A stretch of 64,000 nucleotides of DNA from Closterium sp. Naga37s-1 (Eukaryota; Streptophyta; Zygnematophyceae; Desmidiales; Closteriaceae): positions 310,001 to 374,000 of the forward strand of contig CANJKZ010000825.1 in assembly GCA_947471745.1 (NCBI GenBank), given 5' to 3'. Made by a program: the position numbers and the translations under genes. The notes beneath the pieces are model-generated. The model was not told the DNA's origin, did not search any database, and saw only the letters and a list, made by a program, of their open reading frames with translations. Shown piece after piece: positions 54,711 through 64,000 of the stretch (its first letter is position 1; each line of letters begins with the position of its first letter).

Positions 54711-55657
54711 GGAGGAGGGTCTCACTGTGGTGGGCGTGCCTATTGGGGAGGAGGATTGGGAGGTGGTCTAGTTACGGGAGCGGCTTCGACAGCTGCAGGC
54801 GCCACTGCCATGGCTCCCCCTGCTCGACCACCCCCAGATGGCTTCACATCTCCTCGCCATTGCAGTTTCAGCACAGCCGATGTACCTGGCCAGGACTATG
54901 CCGCCGCGTTCGGAGGTGGTGGACGCCTTTAGGGATTGGGATAGCTGCCTGGAGGATTGCTTTGAGCAGCTTTTCCCACCTGGCACTTGGGAGCAGGACC
55001 CCGGCCAGTCTAGGCGCGCACGCATGCAGGTGCATCTCCCTGTGCGACTCGGAGGGTTTGGGATCCGGGCGGCTGCCTCTTTGAGTCCGCTGTCCTATGT
55101 TTGTCGGCGGTCCCGGCTCATTCATATCTCACATTCACTGCGGCTGAGTGGGGCATTGCTGTTGCTATACAGCTCGGGCTCCCAATTCAGCAGCTGCAGG
55201 TGGCGGGGAGGTGTGTTTGTGGAACAGCGTATGTCGACCCAGCAGACCCGCATCATGCCCTGAGATGCAAGCACTAGCACGGTCCATCTCGGGTGCATGA
55301 TGAGTTGAATTTTGCGGTGGCGAGGATCTCTAAGGCGTCAGGGGGGGTGGTGACGATGGAGGATAGTGTGGTGCTGCCGGGGAAGCGGGTTGTTGTAGCG
55401 GTGCGACGACCAATGGCCGGGGAGGCTCACGCTCTAGAGTTCAGCGTCGCGGACCCACTATCACTATCTCCATCTCTGCTAGGGCAGTGCGGGCGTTCTA
55501 TAGGTGTGGCGGCAAAGGAGTGGGAGCGTTGCAAAACGAGTGATTACGCGCCTTTGCTTGCACGCAACCGGGGCGTGCAGTTCACCCCTTTGATAGTAGA
55601 GACGTAGGGTTGTCTCGGTGGTCGTTTCCAGCGGTGGCTTCGACAGTAGGGGGACGC

Positions 55658-58155
55658 TGTCAAGAATGAAAGTGTTGGTTTCACTAAGGTTTGTCAGAAT
55701 ATTATGCTCTAGCCTGTAGTGGGGTGCTCTATAGCGAGTACAACCCTTCTAGGGTTTGCTATTTGTATCCTCATTCTTGCTAGTGCAACCTCTCCCTCTT
55801 TTGCCTAAACTTTCTCGTTCCCTAGCTAGTGATTCTAACATGGTATTAGAGCGATATGCTCCTGGCCTGTGGGCCCCACCTCACTGCTTCCGCTGCTACT
55901 GCTACTCCCTGTCCGCCGCGCGCCCCGTGGTGCGCGGCGTCGAAATTAGGGTTTTTCAGCCCGCCGTGCGCCCCGAGGCGCGCGGCGGCTTTCTGCCCGC
56001 CGTGCGCCCCGAGGCGCGCGGCGGTTTTCTGCCCGCCGTGCGCCCCGAGGCGCGCGATGGGTTTCTACCCCGTCACTCGGCGCGTCGCCCCCAGGAGGCG
56101 CTACGACGGGCGACGGGGACCCGCGCGTCGCCCCCCGTCGCCCGTCGTGGCCTGCGCGCGGCCCGTACAGCCGGCGCGCGGCCCGTACGGGCTGCGCCAG
56201 GCCCGCGCGCGGCTCGGGCCGCCTGCGCGCGGTTCGGGAGGCTGTGCCAGGCCCGTGGGCGGCCCGTTCTTCGCTGCCCCTATCCTCCCCGCTGTCCCCC
56301 GTGCTTCTGAAGGCGCCCCACCCCTCCTTCTGCCTGTTCTCCTGGATTAGGGTTTAGGGGTGGGGGGTATGGGGGTGCAGCTTCTGTGTGCCGTTCCCTG
56401 CTCCTCCTCCTCCTCTGTCTCCCTGTGCTGCAGCTGCCGCTGAGGGGGGGTGGACCTGTTGGAGCCGTCGGAGTGGTACTAAGGGAGGGTGAAGGGGGAG
56501 TGGAGCTAGGGGTGAAGCAGGGGGTGTGTGTCAGGGGAGGTGGTACTGTTTGGGGGAGGTTGAACGGAGGTTGCCGTCGTGTCGCCAGCAGCACCTGTAG
56601 TCCGGGGAGTTGCTCCGGTAGCCCAGTCGTAGCCACCTGTGCCAGTCGCCCGTGGGTCCGTTGCTCGTCTGCCGCTACTTTTAGCCGCGGGGCCAGTTAC
56701 TCCAGTAGTCCGGAGCGCTGTTCCGGTAGCCGCTGTGCCAGTGTGCCTCCTGTTGCCCGTGTGTCTGCAGTTTCAGCCGTCGCCTCCTATCTCCTCTCCT
56801 CTCACTGTCCCTCCTCCTCCTCACTTGCCCGTTGTGACTACCACTAGCTTTGCTCATAATTGTGAACTTTAAACTATTGCTTCCTGAACTTGTGCTCAGA
56901 ATGTGTGGTGACATTGTGATCCACCCTGAGCTTGTTCTGCTTTGCTTGCTCTGCTGATTACACCCCACTTTGGCTATGGGGGTGTGTCAGAATATTATGC
57001 TCTAGCCTGTAGTGGGGTGCTCTATAGCGAGTACAACCCTTCTAGGGTTTGCTATTTGTATCCTCATTCTTGCTAGTGCAACCTCTCCCTCTTTTGCCTA
57101 AACTTCTCTTGCCTAGCTAGGACTTACCTAGCTATGGCGCCTTCTTCTACTGCTTACCTTCACAAGGTTGGTTGGGGTACATAAACCTAACCCTAACAGT
57201 TGTACCCCCTATAACACACATCACTAAGACTACAACATTTGACACACCCCCATAGTCTAAGTGAGGGGTGTCAAGCAAAACCAAAAGTGTACGGTCACAA
57301 GACCAGTCACAAAGAAACAAATCTCAGGGTGGATCACAACGTCACCACACACTCCGAGCACAAGCAAAAGAGCCACAAGGCTAGTTCAAGAGTTCACAGA
57401 GGCCTAACGAGACATAAGTGTATAAACAAAGCAAGGAGAGAACTCAAGACTATGCAAGGCGAGAACCTTTGTCAACGAGACCTAACTACACACAACACCT
57501 CTGGTGGTCACAAGGCAGCAGGGCCTTGGTGAGGATGTCTGCAGTGTTGGCCTCGGACTCAACAAAGTCGAAACGAGCCTGTCCACGCCTCTGCAACTCT
57601 CGCAGAAGAAAGTACATGGCGTTAATGTGCTTCACTCTGCTCTCCAGTCGCGGCCCTTGACAGAGGAGAATCGTCGCCTTGTTATCAGTGAACAAGGTCG
57701 GCGCAGAGCTCGGCTGCTCACTAAGGTCAGTGAGCAAGAACATCAGCCAGTGCAGCTCCTGTGCAGCCATAGCTCCGGCGTAGATCTCGGCCTCAGCAGT
57801 AGAGGTCGAGACCGAGGAGGAGCGTGTGGACCTCCACGAAACAGCTCCAGAGCCCAGGCTTCATGTGCGTCTCGGCGTCGTCAGCGAAAGGAGAGTCACA
57901 GTGACCAGTAAGCACGACGTCCTGTCTCCCTCCAAGAACCAGCCCCACGCCTGATGTCGTCGCTAGGTACTTCGCCACCCTCACAGCAGCTGTCCAGTGA
58001 ACTGGACGGTGTCTCCCTGGCGCAACAAAGCGAGCAAGGATGCTGAGAGGGAAGGCGAGGTCCGGGCGAGTACAAGTCATCAGGTACATGAGGCAGCCCA
58101 CAAGCTCTGCGTAAGGACCACTAGGTTCGAACGGCTCGTCAGGAAAGGGTCCGGT
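55658..58155 (-). mobile_element. Copia fragment G (3' LTR, 3' UTR, RNase H end), split by element H
   Basis: On the minus strand the 3' LTR starts TGTCAAATGTTG at 57244 and continues beyond element H to end CTTGACA at 55658 (about 109 bp without H). The polypurine tract CTATGGGGGTG abuts it. 58150-57486 encodes the RT/RNase H tail: EPFEPSGPYAELVGC, TCTRPDLAFPLS, a frame break near 57860, AAQELHWLMFLL, LFTDNKATILL and ADILTKALLP. It is a different subfamily from A/B/D. The 5' remainder is missing at ~58155. Confidence 0.7.
55692..57164 (+). mobile_element. Non-autonomous LTR element H inserted in the G LTR
   Basis: The 5' LTR-like repeat (55692-55840, TGTCAGAATATTATGC...TCTAACA) is followed by primer-binding site TGGTATTAGAGC. 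The 3' copy starts at 56985 after polypurine tract CTATGGGGGTG. The first ~125 bp of the two repeats match closely but their ends differ (CTAACA versus a longer CCTTCACA tail). AGGTT occurs on both flanks (55687-55691 and 57165-57169). The 1.1-kb interior has GC-rich repeats (36-bp GCGCCCCGAGGCGCGCGGCG type, 55960-56070) and a Copia-like 3' UTR, but no recognisable protein. Confidence 0.65.
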
Positions 58156-58790
58156 GTATGAATTTCGGCGCACTAGGGGGTATGCTGCCATAGAAACTTA
58201 ACTCAATCACAGTTTTTTTTACTCACAAGGAAATTGAAGTAGCAATAAACCAGGTAGGAGAGGATGAGGAGGACGAGAGGGAAGGTCCCAAGCGATTCCC
58301 CAACCAAGGAAACCCCATACCACACAATTCCCCCCTCTATAGGCACCCCAACTTTGACATTTGTCACTTTCCCAACTCATGCCATCCACCTCACCCAACT
58401 TGGCCACACTTGCCAACCTAGTTTGGCTTCTCCCAACCACTTGGCATCAATCTACAGTAGAGTGACGAATTTCCCAACCCCCAAAATTCTGTACCCCATA
58501 TTGAGTGAACCCGCCAATTCCCATAGTCGCCGCATCTCAATCAAAACTTCGAACGATCATATCTTTCTCGTTCTTGCTCCGATCGCGGCGATTCTCAGTT
58601 CCTCGGAAAGCTCTCAAGCAGAGGAGTCACTTCATATATCTTCTCAAGGAAAATAACACTCAAACACACTCAGAAAATCCAAACAACACCAAACACAAAT
58701 TCATGCACACGCTCACACCACGCATGCAACGCACGAAAATATGATGGGAGGCAAACAGACGTGAATGCAAATGATAGCATCACATAACAC
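58156..58790. other. Unassigned AT-richer segment, possibly a Gypsy-type LTR remnant
   Basis: It lies between the broken ends of G and F. It begins TGTATGAATT and ends CATAACA, with CAATCAAAACTTCGAACGAT and ATATCTTTCTCGTTCTTGCT inside, phrases that resemble plant Gypsy LTRs. No matching flanking duplication. No coding sequence recognised. Confidence 0.3.
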
Positions 58791-61727
58791 TAGCAAGTGC
58801 AAGCATGCAGGTATGTATAAATATATATCACAATATAAGCAAAGTCACGCAATGAGCAGGTGAGCCAAAGTAGGCACAAGGCCTAACACAGTAGAGAAGC
58901 GCTGATGATCACAAGGCAGAAGTGCCTTAGTGAATATATCAGCAGTGTTGGCCCTAGTGGCCACGTACGCAAGACGAAGCTGGCCACGCTGCTACAACTC
59001 TCGAGCAAGGAAGTATCGCAGAGCGATGTGCTTTGTTCTGTGCTCCAGTCTGTGCTCCTGACACAAGGCAATCATGGCCTTGTCGTCTACGTACAGAACT
59101 GGAGGCGAACGAGGATGCTCTCCCAAGTCATTCAGCAGGTAGGTGAGCCAGCGTAGCTCCTGTGCACCCATGGCCCCGGCATAGATCTCAGCCTCACAAC
59201 TGCAGCTGAGAACCGAAGCCGAGCGGGTAGATCGCCAGGAAACAAAGCCAGAACCGAGGCTGAAGGTGTAACCCTGTGACGACCGCTGCGTAACTGAGTC
59301 ATCAACCCAAAAAGCGTCTGCGTGACCAGTGAGGACAACTGGACCCCATCCTCCAAGCATGAGCCCCATGCCTGACGTACTGCACAAGTAACGCAGTACC
59401 CCCTTCGAAGCATCCCAGTGCACCTTTCGGTGCCTACCGGGAGCCACGTAGCGAGCCAGGAGGCTGAGAGGGTACGCGAGGTCAGGTCGTGTGTACGTCA
59501 TCAGGTACATGAGGGTTAGTACTTGTACCCAACTCTTTCATAGTTCATTCATTCTACGGACTCGTCCGAAAGTGGAGCTGAGAGCGAGTGGCCGGTAGAC
59601 AGAGGAGTGGGCTGTGGCGAGGAGAACTGGAAGCCGAAGCACTGAAGGACCCGGTGCACCATGTGTGACTGAGTCAGGGTAATGGTGCGCCGAGCTCTGT
59701 CCCAGGTGATCTGCAAGCCAAGATAGCTGCGCAGTTCACCCAGGTCAGTGCAGGTGTGTCTCTTCTGCAGCTCCGACTTCACAAGAGTCAGTGCCTCAGT
59801 GTCAGCAGTGGCAAAGACGAGGTTGTCGACGTAGACAAGGACGTAGAACGGCGGCAGCGAGGTGTCGGTTCGTAGAAACAGCAACGGGTTAGAAGTAGCA
59901 AGAGCAAACCCAAGAGCCGCAAGTGTAGTCCTCAGTGTGCCGTGCCACTCGCGAGGCGCCTGGCGAAGACCGTAGACTTGCCGCCGGAGGCTCCACTGGG
60001 TAACTGCAGGAAACGACCCAGTGAAGCCAGGTGGGCGGCGCAGCCAGATCTCCTCGTGCAGGCTGCCCTGCAAGAAAGCTGTGCTGAAGTCCACAGAGTG
60101 CAACTCGTAGTCACGCTGAGCAGCGACGTGCAGCAACACCTTAAGAGTGGTCATCTTCGGGGTGGGGGAGAAGGTCTGGAAGAAGTCAACCCCTTGTCGC
60201 TGACTGAAGCCTCGAGCAACGTAACGTGCCTTGAAGGCAGGCGGAGAACCCGGCGGCCGCTTCACCCTGAAAATCCACATGCCATCGACTATGTTCGCCC
60301 CAGGAGGAGGAACCTCGTCGACGTAGGTGCCTGTGGACTTCCAGGATGCCATCTCAACATCCATGGCTGCCTGCCACTGAGAGGAGTAAGGACCCGTAAT
60401 CGCCTCTGCGTAAGAGCGTGGGGTCGGGATGTCTGGTGCATCCGGATCTCCCTCAGGGGCAAGCAGCATGGAAGCGAAATGAGGTACAGCAGCTGCAAGA
60501 AACTCAAATTCCTCCTGCCTGTCCTCAAGGACGTCCGTGCCAAGAGCACACTCACCCCCGACGGACGGAGGACTAGCAGACTCAAACTCAGCAACAAGAG
60601 CAGTGGCGTAGTCTAGACGACAGGCAACAGCAAAGTCAAGCAGCTCAGCAACGAGGGCAGACGCAGCAGTGGACTCAAAAGAAGGGTCAGTGACAACAGT
60701 GGCGAGGAGACGAGAGACTGTGGGACTGGCAGCACGAGCGCGGTCAGACTCAGGGTCAGGGACCTCACGAAGGGAGGACTCAAGAGGAGGCGGCAGAGGA
60801 ACACGCAGTGGAACAGAGGAAGGACGAAGTGCCATAGCGTGCGTGCCAGGGACAGGAGGAGAACGCGAACGAGGAACACGACGAGCAGTGCGATCAGGCG
60901 AGAAAGGACGAGACGTAGGCTCACAACGCTCTGTAAGACCGCCGGACTGCTCAGTGTAAGGAGAGGGAGCAGGGAGCGGGGAGGCCGGCTGAAACGGTGG
61001 CTGCGACTGGTCAGGCAGCGGACACAGTAAGGGAAGAGGAAGACCAATAGAAGACGGGTGACCAAGAACCTGCTGAAGCAGGGGAACGAAGTACGGTCGC
61101 GGCCGCACAGTGCCTCCAGCACCTCCAGCTCCAGGGTCAACAGCTCCAGCACCTCCAGCTCCAGCGCCTCCCGCGCCAGTGCCTCCAGCACCAGCGCCAA
61201 CAGCTCCAGCTCCTCCAGCTCTAGCGCCTCCCGCTCCAGTGCCTCCAGCACCAGCGCCAACAGCTCCAGCTCCCCTAGCTCCAGCAGCTCTTGGCTCCGT
61301 AGTGCCTCCAGCACCTCCAACTCCAGGGTCAACAGCTCCAACTCCTCCAGCTCCAGCGCCTCCCGTGCCAGCGCCTCCAGCACCAGCGCCAACAGCTCCA
61401 GCTCCTCCATCTCCAGCGCCTCCAACACCACCAGTCCTGACAGCTCCAGTACCCCTGGTACGAGCACCTCCAGGAGTAGCAGCCACAGCACCTCCATTAC
61501 CACCAACTCCAGCAGTAACTCCAGCACCTCCAGCTCCAGTAGCTCCACTCCGAAGGCGTGCGCACCGAACAAGCCACTCACGCAGCTGCTGCAAGGAGAG
61601 AGTCTCCGGCCGCGGAGACAGGCTCGGCGAAGAACCAGCAGGACCTCCAGACGAAGCAGCACCCTGAGGCTCAGCACCCCCAGACTCCGCACCCTCCGAC
61701 TCAGCACCCCCAGGCTCAACACCCTCA
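58791..61727 (-). mobile_element. Copia element F, truncated at both ends
   Basis: Minus strand. Only the integrase-RT linker, RT, RNase H and part of the 3' UTR remain. The 5' side is cut by the LTR of element E and the 3' side by the segment at 58156-58790. It belongs to the short-LTR Copia group. Confidence 0.85.
58890..61600 (-). pseudogene. Element F linker-RT-RNase H
   Basis: 61594-59557 is open. It has LQQLREWLVRCARLR; a Gly/Ala linker; SVGGECALGTDVLED; RT with TYVDEVPPPGANIVDGMWIF, TFSPTPKMTTLKVLLHVAA, VDFSTAFLQGSLHEEIWLR and YVDNLVF (YVDD changed to YVDN); and DESVE. The frame then meets a 41-bp piece of foreign LTR (59516-59556). It resumes at MYLMTYTRPDLAYPLS (59510) and runs through RNase H (SCEAEIYAGAMGAQELRW, YVDDKAMIALCQ) to a stop near 58990. 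ADIFTKALLP-like sequence is not preserved. Confidence 0.83.
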
Positions 61728-61856
61728 TATCAAACTTATATGCTGCACATTGTGTAGTATGTAGTGGGGTAGCCTATATGGGGTACAACAACTCAGGGTT
61801 AGTACTTGTACTCATCCTACTGCTAGTTCACCCCATTCTTGTTCGTTACTTTGACA
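61728..61856 (+). repeat. Element E 5' LTR
   Basis: About 129 bp, related to the LTR of element C: TAGTGGGGTAGCC, GGGGTACAAC, AGGGTTAGTACTTGTAC and TTACTTTGACA. Confidence 0.83.
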
Positions 61857-61899
61857 TGGAATCAGAGAAGGTTCCTTTGGCCCACCATCTGCTACACTG

Positions 61900-63033
61900 C
61901 TAGTACCCCCCTAGGCTCGTCGCGCCCCTTAGGCCCGTCGCGCCACCTCACGGCCCCTAGGCCCCGTCGCTAACAGCCCCTCGGCCTCGTCGCTCACGGC
62001 CCCTAGGCCCCGGCCCGTCGCTGCCCCTAGCTCGGCCCCTTGGCCCCGTTGGCCCCGTCGCCCCTAGCCGCGCCACTCGGCCCCATTGGCCCCGTCGCCC
62101 CTAGCCGCGCCCCACGGCCCTATTGGCCCCGTCGACCCAGTCGCCCCTAGCCGCGCCACTCGGCCCCATTGGCCCCGTCGCCCCTAGCCGCGCCCCTCGG
62201 CCCCGTTGGCCCCGTCGACCCCGTCACCCCTAGCCGCGCCTCTCGGCCCCGTTGGCCCCGTCGCCCCTAGCCGCGCCCCACGGCCCCGTTGGCCCCGTCG
62301 ACCCAGTCGCCCCTAGCCGCGCCACCCGGCCCCGTTGGCCCCGTCGCCCCTAACCGCGCCCCTCGGCCCCGTTGGCCCCGTCGCCCCTAGCCGCGCCTCT
62401 CGGGCCCGTTGGCCCCGTCGCCCCTAGCCGCGCCCCTTGGCCTCGTTGGCCCCATCGACCCCGTCGCCCCTAGTCGCGCACCTCGGCCCTGTTGGCCCCG
62501 TCGACCTCGTCGCCCCTAGCTCGGCCCCCTCAGCCCCGATGGCCCTGTCGCCCCGTTGGCCCTGTCGCCCCTAGCCGCGCCCCTCGGCCCCGTTGGCCCC
62601 GTCGCCCCTAGCCGCGCCCCTCGGCCCCGTTGGCCCCGTCGCCCCTAGCCGCGCCCCTCGGCCCCGTTGGCCCCGTCGCCCCTAGCCGCGCCCCTCGGCC
62701 CCGTCGGCCCCGTCGCCCCTAGCCGCGCCCCTCGGCCCCGTTGGCCCCGTCGCCCCCGTCGCCCCTAGCCGCGCCCCTCGGCCCCTAGGCCCCCCTTGGC
62801 CCCTTGGCCTCGTGTTTGGCCCCTCGGCCCTGCCCCTCGGCCCCTAGGCCCATTGGCCCCTCGGCCCCTCGGCCCCTAGGCCCCTTGGCCCCTCGGCCCC
62901 TAGTCCCCTCGGCCCCTCGGCCCCTAGGACCCTTGGCCCCTCGGCCCCTCGGCCCCGCCACCCTCGTGTTTGGCCCCTCGGCCCCGCCCCTTGTCCCCTT
63001 GGCAACTGCCCCTGCAACTGCTGCTACTGCTAC

Positions 63034-63050
<17 letters not shown>
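61900..63050 (+). repeat. Element E GC-rich leader minisatellite
   Basis: Built of a 37-bp unit (CCGCGCCCCTCGGCCCCGTT then GGCCCCGTCGCCCCTAG), near-perfect at 62570-62780 and more variable before. Then TTGGCCCCTCGGCCCCTAGG units run to ~63000, and a CTG/CTA trinucleotide tract (63010-63080) precedes gag. Confidence 0.93.
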
Positions 63051-63064
<14 letters not shown>

Positions 63065-63100
63065 ACTGCTGCTACTGCTGCTCCTGAGTGCTGCGCCACT

Positions 63101-64000
63101 ATGGCTTCGCTTAGGGTTCTAGCATTCGATCATGAGGGCCGACCGGTTGCATTTGACACGTGGCACGACGATCTGCAACTGTACCTACTGAGCGATAGCA
63201 AGGACAGTGTCTCACTGTTTGACCACATGTCCGGTGTCGCTCTGGCCCCTCCCGCCATAGCTGACGGTTCGGCTCGTTCCCAGTGGCTGTCTCGTGACGC
63301 TACTGCCCGCTTAGCCATTCGCAACCACCTACCAGTGGCCGAATGTACTCACTTTGGCCAGCACAAGACAGCACATGCCCTGTACGACGCTATCGTTGCT
63401 CGCTACTCCTCCCCTGCTACTGCTGCTCTAGGCAGACTGCTACTGCCCTACCTGTTCCCTGAGCTGTCGGCTTTTGCCACAGTAGCGGACCTGGTTACCC
63501 ACCTGCGCACTAGCGACGCTCGCTACCGCGCTACCGTCCCTGCTGAGTTCCTTGCCACGAACCAGCCCCCCATGTTCATCACCCTCTACTTCATAGTCTC
63601 TCGCCTCCCTGACTCTCTTCGCTCTGTCAGGGACCACTTTCTCTCCCTAGACCCCACCTCCCTCACTGTTGACCTCCTCGAGCAGCATCTCCTCGCAGCT
63701 GAGACTAGTGAAGTTGCTGTAGGTGCTGCTCGTGGCACTCCGCGCCCGCCCTTCTTTGAGGGGTGCTCCCCATCCCCCCTTTCCCCCTCCTTCGCCTCTG
63801 CTGCTGCTGCAGACGTCTCTGTTACTGAGGACGTCGGTGCTGCTTTGACTAGTGCGAAGCGCCGCAGCAGCAAGGGCAAGGGTGGCCGAGTTGGTGGAGG
63901 AGGCAGCGGTGGTGGCGGAGGTGGCAGTTGGAGCGGTGGTGGGGGCAGCGGTGGAGGTAGTGGAGGCAGTGGAGGTGGTGGCGGCGGTGGGACTGGTGGC
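63101..64000 (+). CDS. Element E Gag (partial, open to window end)
   Basis: ATG at 63101 in the same relative place as in the other copies. 300 codons are open to the last base. The sequence begins MASLRVLAFDHEGRPVAFD and includes DDLQLYLLSDSKDSVSLFDH, ARYSSPATAALGRLLLPYLF, NQPPMFITLYFIVSRLPDSL and RPPFFEGCSPSP. It then has a basic KRRSSKGKGGR segment and the start of a Gly/Ser-rich nucleocapsid. The poly-C tract that breaks gag in B and D is here shorter and interrupted (CAGCCCCCCATG), keeping the frame. This is the best-preserved gag of the C/E subfamily in the window. Confidence 0.88.
   Translation, partial: MASLRVLAFDHEGRPVAFDTWHDDLQLYLLSDSKDSVSLFDHMSGVALAPPAIADGSARSQWLSRDATARLAIRNHLPVAECTHFGQHKTAHALYDAIVARYSSPATAALGRLLLPYLFPELSAFATVADLVTHLRTSDARYRATVPAEFLATNQPPMFITLYFIVSRLPDSLRSVRDHFLSLDPTSLTVDLLEQHLLAAETSEVAVGAARGTPRPPFFEGCSPSPLSPSFASAAAADVSVTEDVGAALTSAKRRSSKGKGGRVGGGGSGGGGGGSWSGGGGSGGGSGGSGGGGGGGTGG

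Larger units (their letters stand above)
47218..55657 (+). mobile_element. Decayed non-LTR retrotransposon with YADD reverse transcriptase and REL-like C-terminus
   Basis: Plus-strand layout: tandem-repeat 5' region, N-terminal frame from ~47689, a ~2-kb Gln/Gly repeat domain, a 48-bp (16-residue) repeat block, reverse transcriptase from ~50763, hAT-2 insertion (51872-54710), RT thumb, zinc-knuckle and nuclease-like C-terminus to 55657. There it is cut by the G LTR. No LTRs, integrase or YR recombinase are seen. Its 5' boundary and poly-A or 3' end are not defined. Confidence 0.7.
47689..55657 (+). pseudogene. Non-LTR element ORF: repeat domain, reverse transcriptase, zinc knuckle, restriction-like endonuclease
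   Basis: The N-terminus MADGPDPGDPGAW is followed by shifts at G-runs (47836-47851 and ~48057) and by SVGSADAAISLVVPRLARRQ. Then come GGQQ-x-LQA repeats with several stops. RT: LSRCRSRCKVGEWSRGL, ASAAGPSGWVTEHVRD, KPNGDVRPVAIGEVLP, QIDVANAFNSFHRHA with a catalytic Asp, GSRHGDPLGPFLFA, and SYADDTYILG with the catalytic DD. After the hAT-2 insertion: VVGVPIGEEDWE, a stop at ~54769, VHLPVRLGGFGIRAA, then (with frame changes) CVCGTAYVDPADPHHALRCK, a C-x-C...H...C-type knuckle, and VHDELNFAVARIS. FSVADPL, AAKEWERCK and VQFTPLIVET close it. This resembles the algal RT family with C-terminal PD-(D/E)XK-like nuclease, related in plan to R2-type elements. Multiple stops and shifts make it inactive. 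Confidence 0.72.
61728..64000 (+). mobile_element. Copia element E, 5' part (continues beyond the window)
   Basis: LTR 61728-61856 (starting TATCAAACTTATATGC, so TG has become TA, and ending TTTGACA), primer-binding site TGGAATCAGAG, 1.2-kb GC-rich leader and open gag. It interrupts element F. Its 3' LTR and target duplication lie outside the window. Confidence 0.87.

Noticed and set aside
47124-55657. A classical DNA transposon with 94-bp TIRs
   Set aside because: The repeats encode the C-terminus of the RT protein and the left frame continues past the repeat. No transposase belongs to the outer unit and no target duplication is visible. Kept only as a finding.

Overview
The window is eukaryotic nuclear DNA from a green-lineage (plant or algal) genome, most likely a streptophyte alga. 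The evidence is a split gene for a thylakoid-lumen PsbP-domain protein, a plant-type TPR-like gene with GT-AG introns, and plant-style Copia, hAT, MULE-like and Harbinger-like elements. The Gag proteins of the short-LTR Copia elements recall those I associate with Zygnematophyceae such as Closterium; that is memory and cannot be tested here. Only about the first 9.5 kb carries host genes. The remainder is a dense, layered graveyard of transposable elements.

Layout. 1-171: CT microsatellite. 413-960: decayed tandem Cys-rich exon-like repeats. 1727-4777 (+): PsbP-domain gene whose introns are full of partial copies of its own exon ends. 5150-5574 and 5687-6500: two MITE-type elements (possible TTAA TSD; MULE-like with a 9-bp TSD). 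7640-9446 (+): three-exon TPR-like gene.

9642-46981 is one old Copia retrotransposon on the minus strand ('Copia-1'). It is bounded by two ~436-442-bp LTRs and a perfect CCAAA target duplication, but is blown up from ~4.7 kb to 37.3 kb by nested insertions. Its 3' LTR holds a Harbinger/Tourist-like MITE (9777-10283) and a hAT element (10495-13843). Its body is split by four short-LTR Copia elements: D (14349-21673), C (22202-~28036, plus strand, truncated), B (28636-36764) and A (37850-45336). A, B and D have exact 5-bp target duplications. D itself contains a 345-bp TRIM with a tRNA-like promoter signature, and B contains an 832-bp solo LTR. Removing each insertion restores recognisable Copia-1 motifs (Gag zinc knuckle, GAG-preintegrase motif, RNase H junction), so the whole stack can be read as a dated sequence of events.

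47059-55657 is a decayed non-LTR retrotransposon with a YADD reverse transcriptase, a zinc-knuckle/restriction-like endonuclease-type C-terminus and a huge Gln/Gly repeat domain. It is interrupted by an apparently intact 2.8-kb hAT element (51872-54710). 55658-61727 is a mosaic of truncated Copia pieces (G, H, F). 61728-64000 is the start of a plus-strand Copia element (E) whose gag reading frame stays open to the window edge.

The short-LTR Copia elements share an unusual architecture: ~130-bp LTRs, a 0.8-1.9 kb GC-rich tandem-repeat leader between primer-binding site and gag, a poly-Pro/poly-C tract in gag, a Gly-rich nucleocapsid with a long-loop CCHC-like motif, and an expanded Ala/Gly linker between integrase and reverse transcriptase. 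Most copies are coding-defective although their LTR pairs are 99-100% identical, which suggests mobilisation in trans.
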